A DNA stretch of 64,000 nt from Pseudomonas synxantha (GCF_900105675.1 NZ_LT629786.1:1178001-1242000), one strand, 5' to 3'; shown: positions 37,082-46,502, counted from the stretch's first letter. A program made the numbers and translations. The notes: a model not told the origin generated them from the sequence alone.

Positions 37082-38500
37082 ATGTCGGATCTGTTTGAGT
37101 TCTATATTGACGGTGCCTGGGTCAAGCCTCACGGCACGGCCATTGAGCCCGTGGTAAATCCATCCACCGAGCAGGTGGTTGCGCGCATCACCCTTGGCGA
37201 CAGCCACGATGTGGACCGCGCAGTCGGCGCGGCCAGGCAAGCGTTTGCCGGGTTCGCAGCAAGTTCGCTTGAGGCGCGTGTCGACCTGCTGCAACGCATT
37301 ATCCAGGCCTACAAACTCCACAGCGAAGCGCTGGTCGAAGCGGTACACCTGGAAATGGGCGCGCCGCTGTCCCTGGCCCGCAGTGCACATGTGCCGGCAG
37401 GCCTGGGCCATCTGGTGCAGGCGCTGGAAGTGCTACGCGATTACCGCTTCGAACGCCGCGTCGGCCAGACGCTAGTGGTGCGTGAGCCTATCGGTGTGTG
37501 CGCCCTGATTACCCCTTGGAACTGGCCACTTAATCAACTCACCTGCAAGCTCGCACCCGCCCTGGCGGTGGGCTGCACCGTCGTACTCAAGCCAAGTGAG
37601 TGTGCGCCATTGTCGGCGCATATCGTCGCGCAAATCCTGCATGAGGCCGGGGTGCCGAAGGGGGTGTTCAACCTGGTCAACGGTAATGGGCCGGTGGTTG
37701 GCGCTGCGCTGGCCAGCCATGCCGAGGTGGATATGGTGTCGTTTACCGGCTCGACCCGCGCCGGCATCGCAGTGGCCAAGGCGGCGGCCGATACAGTCAA
37801 GCGTGTGTCCCAGGAGCTGGGCGGCAAATCCGCGAATATTCTGCTCGACGACGCCTATCTGCCTAGCGCGGTGCGTCACGGGTTACAGGCGTGCATCCGT
37901 AACAGCGGCCAGTCGTGCAATGCGCCGACGCGCCTGCTAGTACCGCGCGCGCAGCAACAGGCTGTGATTGATATCGTCCGGGAAGTGCTGGCGCAGGTGT
38001 GTTTCGACGACAGTCAGCCGACCTGCGCCATCGGCCCTGTGGCGAACGCCCTGCAATTTGAACGGGTTCAGGCCATGATCGTTAAGGCCATCGCCGAGGG
38101 TTCGCGATTGATCGCCGGAGGACTGGGACGACCACGGGGGATTGAGCGCGGGTACTACGTGCAACCTACGGTATTTGCCGACGTCACCCCGGACATGCTC
38201 GTGGCGCGGGAAGAAATCTTCGGCCCGGTCCTGGCGATCATGCCGTACGACAGCGAAGCCGAGGCGATAGCCATCGCGAACGACAGCCCTTATGGCTTGT
38301 CAGGCTACGTCACCTCGACCAGTCTTGAACGCAGCCGTAGGGTTGCGCGGCAATTGCGCACCGGCATGGTCCATCTCAACGGCGCCCGGGCCGACCAGGC
38401 AGCGCCGTTTGGAGGCTACAAGCAGTCGGGTAACGGGCGGGAGTGGGGCGAGTTGGGGTTTGAAGAATACCTGGAGAACAAGTCATTGTTTGGGTATTAA
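37082..38500 (+). CDS. NAD(P)-dependent aldehyde dehydrogenase
   Basis: A 472-residue non-acylating aldehyde dehydrogenase. The catalytic Cys279 is in NSGQSCNAPTR, the general base Glu245 is in SQELGGKS, Asn147 is in TPWNWPL and the cofactor FTGSTRAG loop is at 221-228. The product context suggests oxidation of a semialdehyde such as succinic or adipic semialdehyde to a dicarboxylic acid. It is the last gene of the plus-strand run that begins at the hydrolase. AGGGAG lies upstream. Confidence 0.9.
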   Translation: MSDLFEFYIDGAWVKPHGTAIEPVVNPSTEQVVARITLGDSHDVDRAVGAARQAFAGFAASSLEARVDLLQRIIQAYKLHSEALVEAVHLEMGAPLSLARSAHVPAGLGHLVQALEVLRDYRFERRVGQTLVVREPIGVCALITPWNWPLNQLTCKLAPALAVGCTVVLKPSECAPLSAHIVAQILHEAGVPKGVFNLVNGNGPVVGAALASHAEVDMVSFTGSTRAGIAVAKAAADTVKRVSQELGGKSANILLDDAYLPSAVRHGLQACIRNSGQSCNAPTRLLVPRAQQQAVIDIVREVLAQVCFDDSQPTCAIGPVANALQFERVQAMIVKAIAEGSRLIAGGLGRPRGIERGYYVQPTVFADVTPDMLVAREEIFGPVLAIMPYDSEAEAIAIANDSPYGLSGYVTSTSLERSRRVARQLRTGMVHLNGARADQAAPFGGYKQSGNGREWGELGFEEYLENKSLFGY

Positions 38501-38601
38501 CGGTTTCAGAGGTACGCGACGGAGCGGCAAATAGATTAACCGCCCCTTTGCTCGCTAGTTGGCGCTAACACGCGAACAAAGCCGACTGCTTCGGTTGGTC
38601 G

Positions 38602-38853
38602 TTAAAGATCCTCGGACCGGCGTATTTCGCTACCGGCTTCACGGGTGGTGAAAAACGTATGTGCCTCGGCAATCGCATTGCTCATATGGCTGCGCCTGCG
38701 CGACACTTCGGCATTGAACGTCAGCAGCAGAAAACTATAGACACCGCTCAATATGCCAACGAGCACCACACCGAAAATGCGCAGTAAACGGCGTGCGGCG
38801 TTTGGGGTGGAGAGGAGGGATTGATCTGGTGCAGGTACGTCTTGAGTTTCATT
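38602..38853 (-). pseudogene. Fragment of a membrane sensor protein (N-terminal part)
   Basis: On the minus strand an open frame without an ATG start reads LLSTPNAARRLLRIFGVVLV, then GILSGVYSFLLLTFNAEVSR and RRSHMSNAIAEAHTFFTTRE before TAA at 38602. This looks like the N-terminal membrane anchor of a large pseudomonad hybrid sensor kinase. No kinase or periplasmic sensor domain follows, so it is a leftover from a deleted gene. Frame and residues are seen. The family assignment is from memory. Confidence 0.6.
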
Positions 38854-38924
38854 GTGACAAACATAGAGACGTGGGGCTCGGGTAGGAATGAGACGATTCT
38901 CAAAAGCTTTCGGCCCCCTGCGGC

Positions 38925-40334
38925 TCAGATCGCAGCCTGCGTTGATCTTCCTGTGTCACGCCTGCTGCGCGTTAGCTGATAAGCCACGGCCAGCCATATA
39001 AACCATCCTGGCATGACCATCAAGGCAACGCGGGTGTCAGGTCTCAATGCCAGCAGGCACAGAACGAAACCCATAAAAGCCAGTGAAAGCCATGCCATTG
39101 GCACGCCGCCTGGCATCTTGTAAGCAGATTTTGCGTGAAGCTCAGGACGCTTTTTGCGATAGGCGATGTAGGACACGAGGATGGTCGACCACGTGAAGAT
39201 CACCAGAATCGCTGACACAGTGGAAACGATGGTGAAGGCCGTCATGACTTCCGGAACGATGAACAGCACGAGTACGCCCAGCAGCATCAACAGCGTGGTG
39301 AAGGCCAGGCTCAGCAGAGGCACGCTGTTGCTCGACAGTCGCCGAAAAATACCCGGAGCATTGTCCTGATTCGCCAGCCCGAACAGCATACGGCTGGAGG
39401 AGAATACGCCACTGTTGGCCGATGAAGCGGCGGATGTCAGCACCACGAAGTTAACGATGCCGGCAGCTGCGGGAAAGCCGGCGACGAGGAAAAGTTCGAC
39501 AAAAGGACTTTTTACAGGTGACACCTGTTGCCAGGACGTTACCGCAATAATGCAGCCTAATGCCAACACGTAGAACAGGATGATTCGCAACGGAATCGAG
39601 TTGATTGCCTTGGGTAAGGTCCTCTCCGGAGACCGGGTTTCTGCCGCAGCGGTGCCGATCAGCTCGGTGCCGGCAAATGAGAATATCGCCATCTGAAAAC
39701 CGGCAAAAAAACCAAGCAAACCGTTAGGGAATGCAGCCTGCTTGTTCACTAGATGGCTCAGGGACGCGGTAACGCCATTGGGGGATACGAACGAGCTGGC
39801 AATCAGCACGATGCTGACCCCAATAAGCGTCACGACGGCGATGATCTTAATGATCGCGAACCAGAATTCGACTTCACCGAAAAGCCTGACCGTCAGCACG
39901 TTCAAGGTAAACAGTGTCGCCAGCATCCCGATAGCCGGTATCCAGGCAGGCAGGTGGGGGAACCAGTACTGAAAAAAGCCACCAACGACGACGGCATCGC
40001 CGATCACGGCAACGCACCAGCTCAGCCAATACGACCAGCCGAGAAAAAATGCGGCGCGAGGTCCCAGGTAAGCGCCGGCAAAATCGGCAAAGGTTTTGAA
40101 ATTCAAATTGGAAAGCAGCATTTCGCCCATGGCACGCATGACGAAGTAAACGAACAGGCCAATGATCATGTAGATGAGGATGATCGAGGTGCCGGAGAGG
40201 GCGATGATCTTTCCGGAGCCCATGAACAAACCTGTACCAATGGCGCCGCCCATTGCCATTAGCTGGATGTGACGATTGCTGAGCGTGCGCTGCAACGTGG
40301 GTTGTTCAACCCGCTCTGATGAATTCGATTTCAT
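38925..40334 (-). CDS. APC-family amino-acid permease (CycA-like)
   Basis: A 469-residue inner-membrane protein with about 12 membrane segments. It starts with the APC consensus RHIQLMAMGGAIGTGLFMGS and has FAGTELIGTAAAETRSPERT in the middle, both typical of the AAT subfamily that includes CycA (D-alanine, D-serine, glycine), AroP and GabP. The overall look is nearest to CycA, but the substrate is not proven. It is in one direction with the acetylpolyamine amidohydrolase-like gene upstream, with 187 bases between. Confidence 0.88.
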   Translation of the reverse strand: MKSNSSERVEQPTLQRTLSNRHIQLMAMGGAIGTGLFMGSGKIIALSGTSIILIYMIIGLFVYFVMRAMGEMLLSNLNFKTFADFAGAYLGPRAAFFLGWSYWLSWCVAVIGDAVVVGGFFQYWFPHLPAWIPAIGMLATLFTLNVLTVRLFGEVEFWFAIIKIIAVVTLIGVSIVLIASSFVSPNGVTASLSHLVNKQAAFPNGLLGFFAGFQMAIFSFAGTELIGTAAAETRSPERTLPKAINSIPLRIILFYVLALGCIIAVTSWQQVSPVKSPFVELFLVAGFPAAAGIVNFVVLTSAASSANSGVFSSSRMLFGLANQDNAPGIFRRLSSNSVPLLSLAFTTLLMLLGVLVLFIVPEVMTAFTIVSTVSAILVIFTWSTILVSYIAYRKKRPELHAKSAYKMPGGVPMAWLSLAFMGFVLCLLALRPDTRVALMVMPGWFIWLAVAYQLTRSRRDTGRSTQAAI

Positions 40335-40521
40335 TTCAAAACCTCTTGATCTTATGTTTTTGAGTTTTGGCAGAAAAGTGGGTATCCAGCGCCACTGTCA
40401 GGATGCAATGGCGGGTGACGGCATTGGTTTATCTGGGTGATGACGTCCCCCTGCACATGCCTGTGGCGTCACTTACAGGTGAACTGGCCGTGCGCATATA
40501 GGCGGCTTTGGCCGGGGGCGT

Positions 40522-41565
40522 TCAGGCGCGTTTGCTCTCGAAGCCATGCAATACGTTCACCGCATTGATTCCGATTTCATCGACCATGTAGCCGCCTTCC
40601 ATCACGAAGAGGGTGGGGCAACCAACGTTCGCTATCAGCTCGCCAATCCCGATGAAATCCTCGCTTTCCAACAGGAAATGACTGATGGGGTCGTCCTTGA
40701 AGGTGTCGACGCCCAATGAGATCACCAATACTTCCGGCGCGAATTGCTGAAGTTTCTTGCAGGCGTGAAGCAGGGCGTCGCGGTAGCTGTCCCAGGCGGT
40801 GTTTTTCGGCAATGGGTAATTGAGGTTGAACCCTTCGCCACGGCCGGCACCGACCTCACCGCTGAACCCTGAGTAGTACGGATAGGACACGCTTGGCTCG
40901 CCGTGCAGCGAGACGAACATGACGTCATTGCGCTGGTAAAAAATGTTCTGGGTGCCGTTGCCGTGATGAAAGTCGACGTCGAGTACCGCGGCACGTTTGG
41001 CGCCCTGGGTGATCGCCTGCTGTGCGGCAATGGCCGCATTGTTGAGATAGCAGTAACCCCCCATGTATTCACGCGCCGCGTGATGGCCCGGCGGACGGCA
41101 AAGGGCAAAGGCGCTGTCGTGGCCTTCATCGATAAGTGCCAGACCTGTCAGTGCGATATCGGCACTGGTCTTGACCGCCTGCCAGGTGGTGGCGGTGATG
41201 GGTGAACCGGCATCCATTGCATAAAAGCCGAGTTTGCCGTCAATAAAGGTTGGCACCTGGTCGTTGGCCAAATCGCGTACAGGCCATACCAGTGGCAATG
41301 CATCATGAGTGCGTCCTGTCGCGCACCATTCTGACCACGCGCTTTCCAGGAAGCTCACGTAGCGCTCGCTGTGCGCGTTGACGTAGCACGACCGGTCAAA
41401 CACGCGGGGTTCGACTATCTGGCCAAGGCCTACTTGCTTGACACGGTTGTGAACGGTGTCGGCCCGACTGGGCTGCTCGAACGACGGCTTGAGCACGCCA
41501 TCCTTCAATTCAGTGCCATGGTGCAGACGGTGGGAATCACTGAAAACTGTAAACATTCTGCGCAT
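40522..41565 (-). CDS. Acetylpolyamine amidohydrolase / class II HDAC-like enzyme
   Basis: A 347-residue deacetylase of the arginase/HDAC fold. Zinc and catalytic motifs are seen: RPPGHHA with tandem His, VDFHHGNGTQ with Asp and His ligands, and SLGVDTFKDDPIS, then EGGYMVD near the C-terminus. Bacterial members remove acetyl groups from polyamines or small acetamides. Two possible starts, 41565 and 41556, are close and neither has a strong RBS. It is divergent from an Lrp gene and lies upstream of an amino-acid permease gene, suggesting one locus for uptake and release of an amine or amino acid. Confidence 0.88.
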   Translation of the reverse strand: MRRMFTVFSDSHRLHHGTELKDGVLKPSFEQPSRADTVHNRVKQVGLGQIVEPRVFDRSCYVNAHSERYVSFLESAWSEWCATGRTHDALPLVWPVRDLANDQVPTFIDGKLGFYAMDAGSPITATTWQAVKTSADIALTGLALIDEGHDSAFALCRPPGHHAAREYMGGYCYLNNAAIAAQQAITQGAKRAAVLDVDFHHGNGTQNIFYQRNDVMFVSLHGEPSVSYPYYSGFSGEVGAGRGEGFNLNYPLPKNTAWDSYRDALLHACKKLQQFAPEVLVISLGVDTFKDDPISHFLLESEDFIGIGELIANVGCPTLFVMEGGYMVDEIGINAVNVLHGFESKRA

Positions 41566-41675
41566 CCGTTAATGTGAGCCAGTGAAAATATTCTGTTCTG
41601 GTCAGGGCGCGATTTCTTTGCTTTGTTTTCGGGATTCTCTATATTTATCGGGTGATTTAACTCGGAAATGACGTA

Positions 41676-42176
41676 ATGAAGAAAAATATATCCAGGCGTA
41701 TCAGCCTCGATGAGACTGATCTGGCCATTCTTGAGTTATTGCAGGAGGACGCGAGCATTTCCAACGCCGAACTCAGTGAGCGACTTTCGTTGAGCCTCAC
41801 GCCTTGCTGGCGACGGCGCAAGAGAATGGAGGAGGCGGGGGTGATAAAGGGTTATCAGGCAACCCTTGATCGAAGAATGCTGGGGCTGGATATCATGGCA
41901 TTCGTGCACATCCGCTTTTCTACCCACGCCGATCACGCTCCGGACGCCTTCGAGGCAGTGATTGCGCAATTGCCAGAGGTATTGGCCTGCCACAAGATCA
42001 CCGGTGACGCCGACTACGTGCTCCAGGTGTTGGCAGAGGATCTTGATAGCTATAGCGACTTTATCGAGCAAGTGCTGAGGCGGCAGGTGGGTATCGCGTC
42101 TATTCAGTCGAGCCTGGCTTTGCGCGAAATCAAGGCCGGTAGTCGCATCGCCATACCTAAATTGAGCAAGGGGTAA
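41676..42176 (+). CDS. Lrp/AsnC-family regulator
   Basis: A 166-residue regulator with an N-terminal winged helix-turn-helix (ISNAELSERLSLSLTPCWRR, about 30-49) and a C-terminal RAM/AsnC ligand domain (HKITGDADYVLQVLAEDLDS). The WRRRKRMEEAGVIKGY segment is typical. It probably senses an amino acid and controls the divergent deacetylase and permease genes, with 110 bases between. A terminator follows at 42306. Confidence 0.92.
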   Translation: MKKNISRRISLDETDLAILELLQEDASISNAELSERLSLSLTPCWRRRKRMEEAGVIKGYQATLDRRMLGLDIMAFVHIRFSTHADHAPDAFEAVIAQLPEVLACHKITGDADYVLQVLAEDLDSYSDFIEQVLRRQVGIASIQSSLALREIKAGSRIAIPKLSKG

Positions 42177-42305
42177 TGGAGGTGGGGCGCCGCGCATACG
42201 TTCGGTGTCCGGAGCATTCCTTGCCAATCGCACCGGCATTGCGTTCGCAAAGACCCTGGCCTTTGATCAGCAATAAAACGCCTGACGCCTATTTGATTAA
42301 ACGGT

Positions 42306-42333
42306 AAAAGCCCGGCATGTCTGCTGGGCTTTT
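42306..42333. terminator. Bidirectional terminator between Lrp and dehydratase genes
   Basis: Arms AAAAGCCCGGCA and TGCTGGGCTTTT with one G-T mismatch around TGTC. It serves the convergent Lrp (plus) and dehydratase (minus) genes. Confidence 0.85.
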
Positions 42334-42378
42334 CTGCGTTGGCTTCTCAAGCGGGGCGGCTATGCCCTCGCTCGCTTG

Positions 42379-44163
42379 TCAATGAGAATGTCGCGGCTCA
42401 CCACTGCGGGCAATCACGCGCAGATGCAGAGTTGCAGGCTCCAGGCACCCACCTGTTGAAAGCTGTCCCACCAGTTGCCGGTACAGTTCCTGCCAGGGTG
42501 TCTGGGAGGGTGGGAGGTTCGGCGTCCACTCGAGTCGACGCCGGCTCATCTCGGCCTCGTCTATCAGCAGGTTGACCGTGCGTGTGTTCAGGTCGACCTT
42601 CAGGCGGTCGTTGGTTTTGAGCAACGCCAAGCCACCGCCTACCGCTGCTTCGGGGGACATGTTGAGAATTGACGGGCTTGCCGACGTGCCGCTTTGGCGC
42701 CCATCGCCCAGGCAGGGCAGGGAGTCGATGCCTTGTTTGATCAGGGCGGCGGGAGGCGCCATGTTCACCACTTCTGCACTGCCGGGGTAGCCCACGGTGC
42801 CCACACCGCGGATGACCAGGATGCAGCGCTCGTCGATATCCAGCGCCGGGTCGTCGATGCGGGCGTGGTAGTCCTCTGGCCCTTCGAACACGATCGCCCG
42901 GGCCTCGAAGCTGTTTTCTGCGCCGGGTTCGGACAGGTAGGTCTTGCGAAAAGCTTCGCCCACCACCGACATTTTCATGATGGCGCTGTCGAAGAAGTTG
43001 CCGCTGAGCACGATGAAGCCGGCGCGGTGCTTGAGTGGTGTTTCAAAGGGGTAGATCACATCGGCGTTGCTGGTCAGGGCACTGCTGACGATTTCGCCGA
43101 TGGTCTTGCCGCTTACCGTCGCGCAGTCTTTATGCAGACGCCCGGCTTTTTGCAGTTCGTGCATCACGGCCGGCACCCCGCCGGCGCGGTGGAAGCCTTC
43201 GCCGAGGTACTTACCCGCCGGCATGCAATTGACCAGCAGCGGCACGTCCTCGCCAATCCGTTGCCAGTCATCCAGGCTCAGTTCGACGCCCATGTGCCGG
43301 GCAATCGCAATCAGGTGCGGAGGGCAATTGCTGGATGCGCCGAGTGCCGAGGCGACGGCGATCGCGTTCTCGAATGCCTCACGCGTCATGATCTGCGACG
43401 GCCTTACGTCGTGCAGGACCAGCTCGCAAATGCGCTTGCCGGTGGCATAAGCCATCTGCCCGCGCTCACGGTAGGGCGCGGGAATGCTCGCACAGCCAGG
43501 CAACGACATCCCCAAGGCTTCGGCCAACGCATTCATCGACAGGGCGGTGCCCATGGTGTTGCAGTGCCCAACGGACGGCGAGGCCGCCGTGGTCATCTCC
43601 ATGAAGCCTTCGTAGTCGATTTCGCCGGTGGCCATCAGATTGCGCGCATGCCAGAGCACGGTGCCGGAGCCGATCAACTCGCCCTTGTGGTGACCGTCGA
43701 GCATCGGGCCGCCGGACAGGACAATGGCGGGCAGGTCGGTGGTTGCGGCAGCCATCAGGCAGGCCGGCGTGGTTTTGTCGCAACCGGTGGTGAGGACTAC
43801 GCCGTCCAACGGGTAACCGTGGAGGATCTCCACCAACCCCAGATACGCCAGGTTACGGTCCAGTGCGGCCGTGGGCCGACGCGATTGCTCAGCGATCGGA
43901 TGCACCGGGAACTCCATGGGGATGCCGCCGGCATCACGAATACCGGCCTTGACGCGTTGCGCCAACTCCAGATGATGACGGTTGCAGGGGGTCAGGTCGC
44001 TGCCGGTCTGGGCGATGCCGATGATCGGGCGTCCCGATTGCAGTTCTTCGCGGGTCATCCCGTAGTTCATGTAGCGTTCAACATACAGGGCAGTCATGTC
44101 CGCGTGGGCAGGGTCATTGAACCATTGCTCGCTGCGCAGGCGACGTTTTGGCATTTCATTCAT
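42379..44163 (-). CDS. Sugar-acid dehydratase, IlvD/Edd family (XylD/AraC-dehydratase type)
   Basis: A 594-residue Fe-S dehydratase. The cluster Cys residues are expected in LTPCNRHH, TTGCDKTTPACLMAA and the SVGHCNTMGTA segment. GGVPAVMHEL and GRQSGTSASPSILNMSPEAA are family blocks. It resembles D-xylonate and L-arabonate dehydratases more than true dihydroxy-acid dehydratase, and its neighbours agree. It turns an aldonate into a 2-keto-3-deoxy acid. The start may be 44163 or 44154 (MPKRRLRSEQWF). It lies 50 bases after the FAH-family gene, probably one operon. Confidence 0.9.
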   Translation of the reverse strand: MNEMPKRRLRSEQWFNDPAHADMTALYVERYMNYGMTREELQSGRPIIGIAQTGSDLTPCNRHHLELAQRVKAGIRDAGGIPMEFPVHPIAEQSRRPTAALDRNLAYLGLVEILHGYPLDGVVLTTGCDKTTPACLMAAATTDLPAIVLSGGPMLDGHHKGELIGSGTVLWHARNLMATGEIDYEGFMEMTTAASPSVGHCNTMGTALSMNALAEALGMSLPGCASIPAPYRERGQMAYATGKRICELVLHDVRPSQIMTREAFENAIAVASALGASSNCPPHLIAIARHMGVELSLDDWQRIGEDVPLLVNCMPAGKYLGEGFHRAGGVPAVMHELQKAGRLHKDCATVSGKTIGEIVSSALTSNADVIYPFETPLKHRAGFIVLSGNFFDSAIMKMSVVGEAFRKTYLSEPGAENSFEARAIVFEGPEDYHARIDDPALDIDERCILVIRGVGTVGYPGSAEVVNMAPPAALIKQGIDSLPCLGDGRQSGTSASPSILNMSPEAAVGGGLALLKTNDRLKVDLNTRTVNLLIDEAEMSRRRLEWTPNLPPSQTPWQELYRQLVGQLSTGGCLEPATLHLRVIARSGEPRHSH

Positions 44164-44213
44164 GATTCATTTCTCTCTTGTCATTATTGGCTGAATCGAC
44201 AATCGGTTGGGAT

Positions 44214-45395
44214 TCAGCGGGCGAGCAGGCCGCGGGACGCCAGATTGCGCAACAAGGCGCCGACCCCAAATGTCCAGGGGGTAGCGGCAGAGCTGTGGGT
44301 CACCTGGTTATGCAGGCTACCGAGCAACGGGCTGCTGATACGGACGCGGTCGCCCAGCTTGTGGGTAAAACCGCTGCCGGCCTGATCGCGGTCTTCAGTG
44401 GGGGCGAACAGCGTACCGAGAAACAGCAGAAAACCATCGGGATATTGGTGATTGGCGTTGAGCGTCTGACCCACCAGGTCCTGTGGGTCGCGGCTGATCT
44501 GACCCATGGAGCTTGAGCCTTGCAGCCGATAACCGTCTTCGCCTTGTACCTCTAGATCGACCACGCAGGCCCGCACATCATCCAGGCCGAAGTGTTCGTC
44601 GAACAGGCGAATAAACGGCCCAATGGCGCAGGAGGCATTGTTGTCCTTGGCCTTGCTCAGCAACAGCGCGCTGCGGCCTTCGAAATCGCGCAGGTTGACG
44701 TCGTTGCCCAGGGTGGCGCCGTGGATCTGGCCACGGCTGTTCACCGCCAGCACCACTTCGGGTTCCGGATTGTTCCACTGCGAGCCGGGATGAATGCCGA
44801 TGTGGCTACCGCTTCCCACCGCCGCGAGGATAGGTGCCTTGGTGAAGATCTCCGCATCCGGGCCAATGCCGACTTCCAGGTATTGCGACCACATCCCCCG
44901 TTCGATCAGCAATGCCTTGAGACGCATGGCTTGCTCCGAGCCCGGTACGATCGAGCGCAGGTTGTCGCCAATTACGCTGCGGACGGTGGCGCGCACAGCC
45001 TCGGCTTTTGCCATGTCACCGCCGGCCTGCTCCTCGATCACGCGCTCGATCATGCTGGCGGCGAACGTGACCCCGGCGGCCTTGATCACTTGCAAGTCCA
45101 GGGGCGGCAGCAAGTAGGGTCTGGACGGATCGGGAGCGGGGCCAGTGTTGGCGAGCAGCGCTTCGACACTGGCGATGAAGGTGCCGGGCGTCTGCCTTAC
45201 GGCCGCCAGTGGAGATGGCGTTTCCAGCAGGTCGCTCAGTGTTGCAAAACGCTCCGACAGATCAAACACACCGTCGCTGCGCAGCACTATCGGCGAGGGG
45301 CCCGCGATACTGCCTGGCACCCATGCGCGGCCGATCAGGGTGGCGGCCATACCATCGACCGGCAGGGTATTTTCGGGAGTCAGCAATAACGGCAT
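44214..45395 (-). CDS. FAH-family 2-keto-3-deoxy sugar-acid dehydratase (XylX-like)
   Basis: A 393-residue protein of the fumarylacetoacetate hydrolase superfamily. The metal-binding Glu pattern is EVGIGPDAEIFTKAP and NNPEPEVVLAVN. GATLGNDVNLRDFEGRSALL is a characteristic block. In Caulobacter xylose metabolism, XylX of this family dehydrates 2-keto-3-deoxy-D-xylonate to 2,5-dioxovalerate (alpha-ketoglutarate semialdehyde). The dehydratase beside it and the semialdehyde dehydrogenase across the regulator support that role. The sugar (xylonate, arabonate or hexarate-derived) is not fixed. Confidence 0.85.
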   Translation of the reverse strand: MPLLLTPENTLPVDGMAATLIGRAWVPGSIAGPSPIVLRSDGVFDLSERFATLSDLLETPSPLAAVRQTPGTFIASVEALLANTGPAPDPSRPYLLPPLDLQVIKAAGVTFAASMIERVIEEQAGGDMAKAEAVRATVRSVIGDNLRSIVPGSEQAMRLKALLIERGMWSQYLEVGIGPDAEIFTKAPILAAVGSGSHIGIHPGSQWNNPEPEVVLAVNSRGQIHGATLGNDVNLRDFEGRSALLLSKAKDNNASCAIGPFIRLFDEHFGLDDVRACVVDLEVQGEDGYRLQGSSSMGQISRDPQDLVGQTLNANHQYPDGFLLFLGTLFAPTEDRDQAGSGFTHKLGDRVRISSPLLGSLHNQVTHSSAATPWTFGVGALLRNLASRGLLAR

Positions 45396-45473
45396 GGCGA
45401 ATTTTCCTGGTTCGTAAAGCCTTCACGCTAGGGCGGCGAGTCGATAAACTCCAATGAGATATATTCAGTATTT

Positions 45474-45490
45474 GATAACGTCAGGTTATT
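45474..45490. promoter_or_regulatory. LysR-type operator, copy 1 (ATAAC-N5-GTTAT)
   Basis: ATAAC, five bases, GTTAT at 45475-45489, fitting the T-N11-A form of LysR sites. It lies in the 114-base divergent gap between the FAH gene and the LysR gene, 21 bases before the LysR ATG. The same palindrome reappears before the semialdehyde dehydrogenase gene. Confidence 0.65.
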
Positions 45491-45509
45491 AGTAGCCCAG
45501 GGAATAGTC

Positions 45510-46460
45510 ATGTCCGATCTGTCCTTCTCCAGCTTCTGCGGCTGGCTGAAATTCCGTCATCTTGTGTTGATCGATACGTTGGGACGCACGCGCAACATGC
45601 ACCTGGCGGCGCAACAGATGAACCTCAGTCAGCCGGCCATCAGTAAGATGCTCAAGGAAATCGAAAGCCTGCTCGGCTTCGCCCTGTTCGAACGATTGCC
45701 GCGCAGCATGCCGCCGACCGCCCTGGGTGAGCATGTGCTGCGTTATGCGCAGATTGCCTTGAACGACGCACGTTCGTTTGTCGAGCAAATCAGCAGCCTG
45801 CGGGAGGGCGGTCATGGCTCCCTCAAGGTCGGAGGGATTTTTGCCGCAACGGCGGCGGCTTTGCCCGAAGCGGTCCTGCAGATCAAACAGCGCTGGCCGC
45901 TGCTTTCGATTGAAGTAGTGGAGCAGACCAGTAATCGCCTGATGGAGATGCTTGAAGAGAAGCAGCTGGATCTTGCGGTGGCCCGGTTTACCGATCAAAG
46001 CCAGCAGCGACGCTATGACTTCGAGCCCTTGGCCCCCGAACCGTTCTCGATCGTGGTTAACGGTCGTCACCCGCTGGCGGACGCCGGCCGCCTCTCGTTG
46101 CAACAATTGGTGGACTTGCCGTGGATTCTCTATCCGGTCGGCACACCGATTCGTGGTCGCATGGAACAAGCCTTTGCCGAAGCCGGGGTCGGGATGCCAC
46201 GCAACACCATTGACACCATTTCCATGCAGACCTTCCTCCAGGTCTTACAGCGCGGGCCGATGATCGGGATGCTGCCCAGCGCCATGGTCAACCCGCTGCT
46301 CGAAAGCGGCCAATTGAAGACGCTCGACACCCCGCTGCACTTGGTGCCGCAGGACTACGGAATTCTCACGCGCAAAGGCGAACAACTGGTAGGGGCGGCA
46401 CTGGAGTTCGCCGAAATACTCAAGGAAAACGCACGCCTGGCCAGGGATCAACCGGGTTAA
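45510..46460 (+). CDS. LysR-type regulator of the sugar-acid pathway (GbpR-like)
   Basis: A 316-residue LTTR. The helix-turn-helix is NMHLAAQQMNLSQPAISKML (about 30-49). The effector domain follows, with LKVGGIFAATAAALPEAV. It looks like the GbpR/PcaQ-type branch that answers to sugars and aromatic acids. It sits between the two arms of the pathway and is divergent from the FAH and dehydratase genes. RBS AGGGAA. Autoregulation through the palindrome at 45474 is likely. Confidence 0.9.
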   Translation: MSDLSFSSFCGWLKFRHLVLIDTLGRTRNMHLAAQQMNLSQPAISKMLKEIESLLGFALFERLPRSMPPTALGEHVLRYAQIALNDARSFVEQISSLREGGHGSLKVGGIFAATAAALPEAVLQIKQRWPLLSIEVVEQTSNRLMEMLEEKQLDLAVARFTDQSQQRRYDFEPLAPEPFSIVVNGRHPLADAGRLSLQQLVDLPWILYPVGTPIRGRMEQAFAEAGVGMPRNTIDTISMQTFLQVLQRGPMIGMLPSAMVNPLLESGQLKTLDTPLHLVPQDYGILTRKGEQLVGAALEFAEILKENARLARDQPG

Positions 46461-46483
46461 GGGGCGAAAAATGGCGGTTGTTG

Positions 46484-46502
46484 CGATAACGGATCGTTAT
46501 CG
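46484..46502. promoter_or_regulatory. LysR-type operator, copy 2 (CGATAAC-N5-GTTATCG)
   Basis: Perfect 7-base arms CGATAAC and GTTATCG around GGATC, with the same ATAAC-N5-GTTAT core and T-N11-A spacing as copy 1. It lies 85 bases before the dehydrogenase ATG, near a promoter position. Confidence 0.7.

Noticed and set aside
42694..44385. 563-codon open frame on the plus strand opposite the dehydratase
   Set aside because: Third-position GC shadow. The dehydratase frame has all family motifs.
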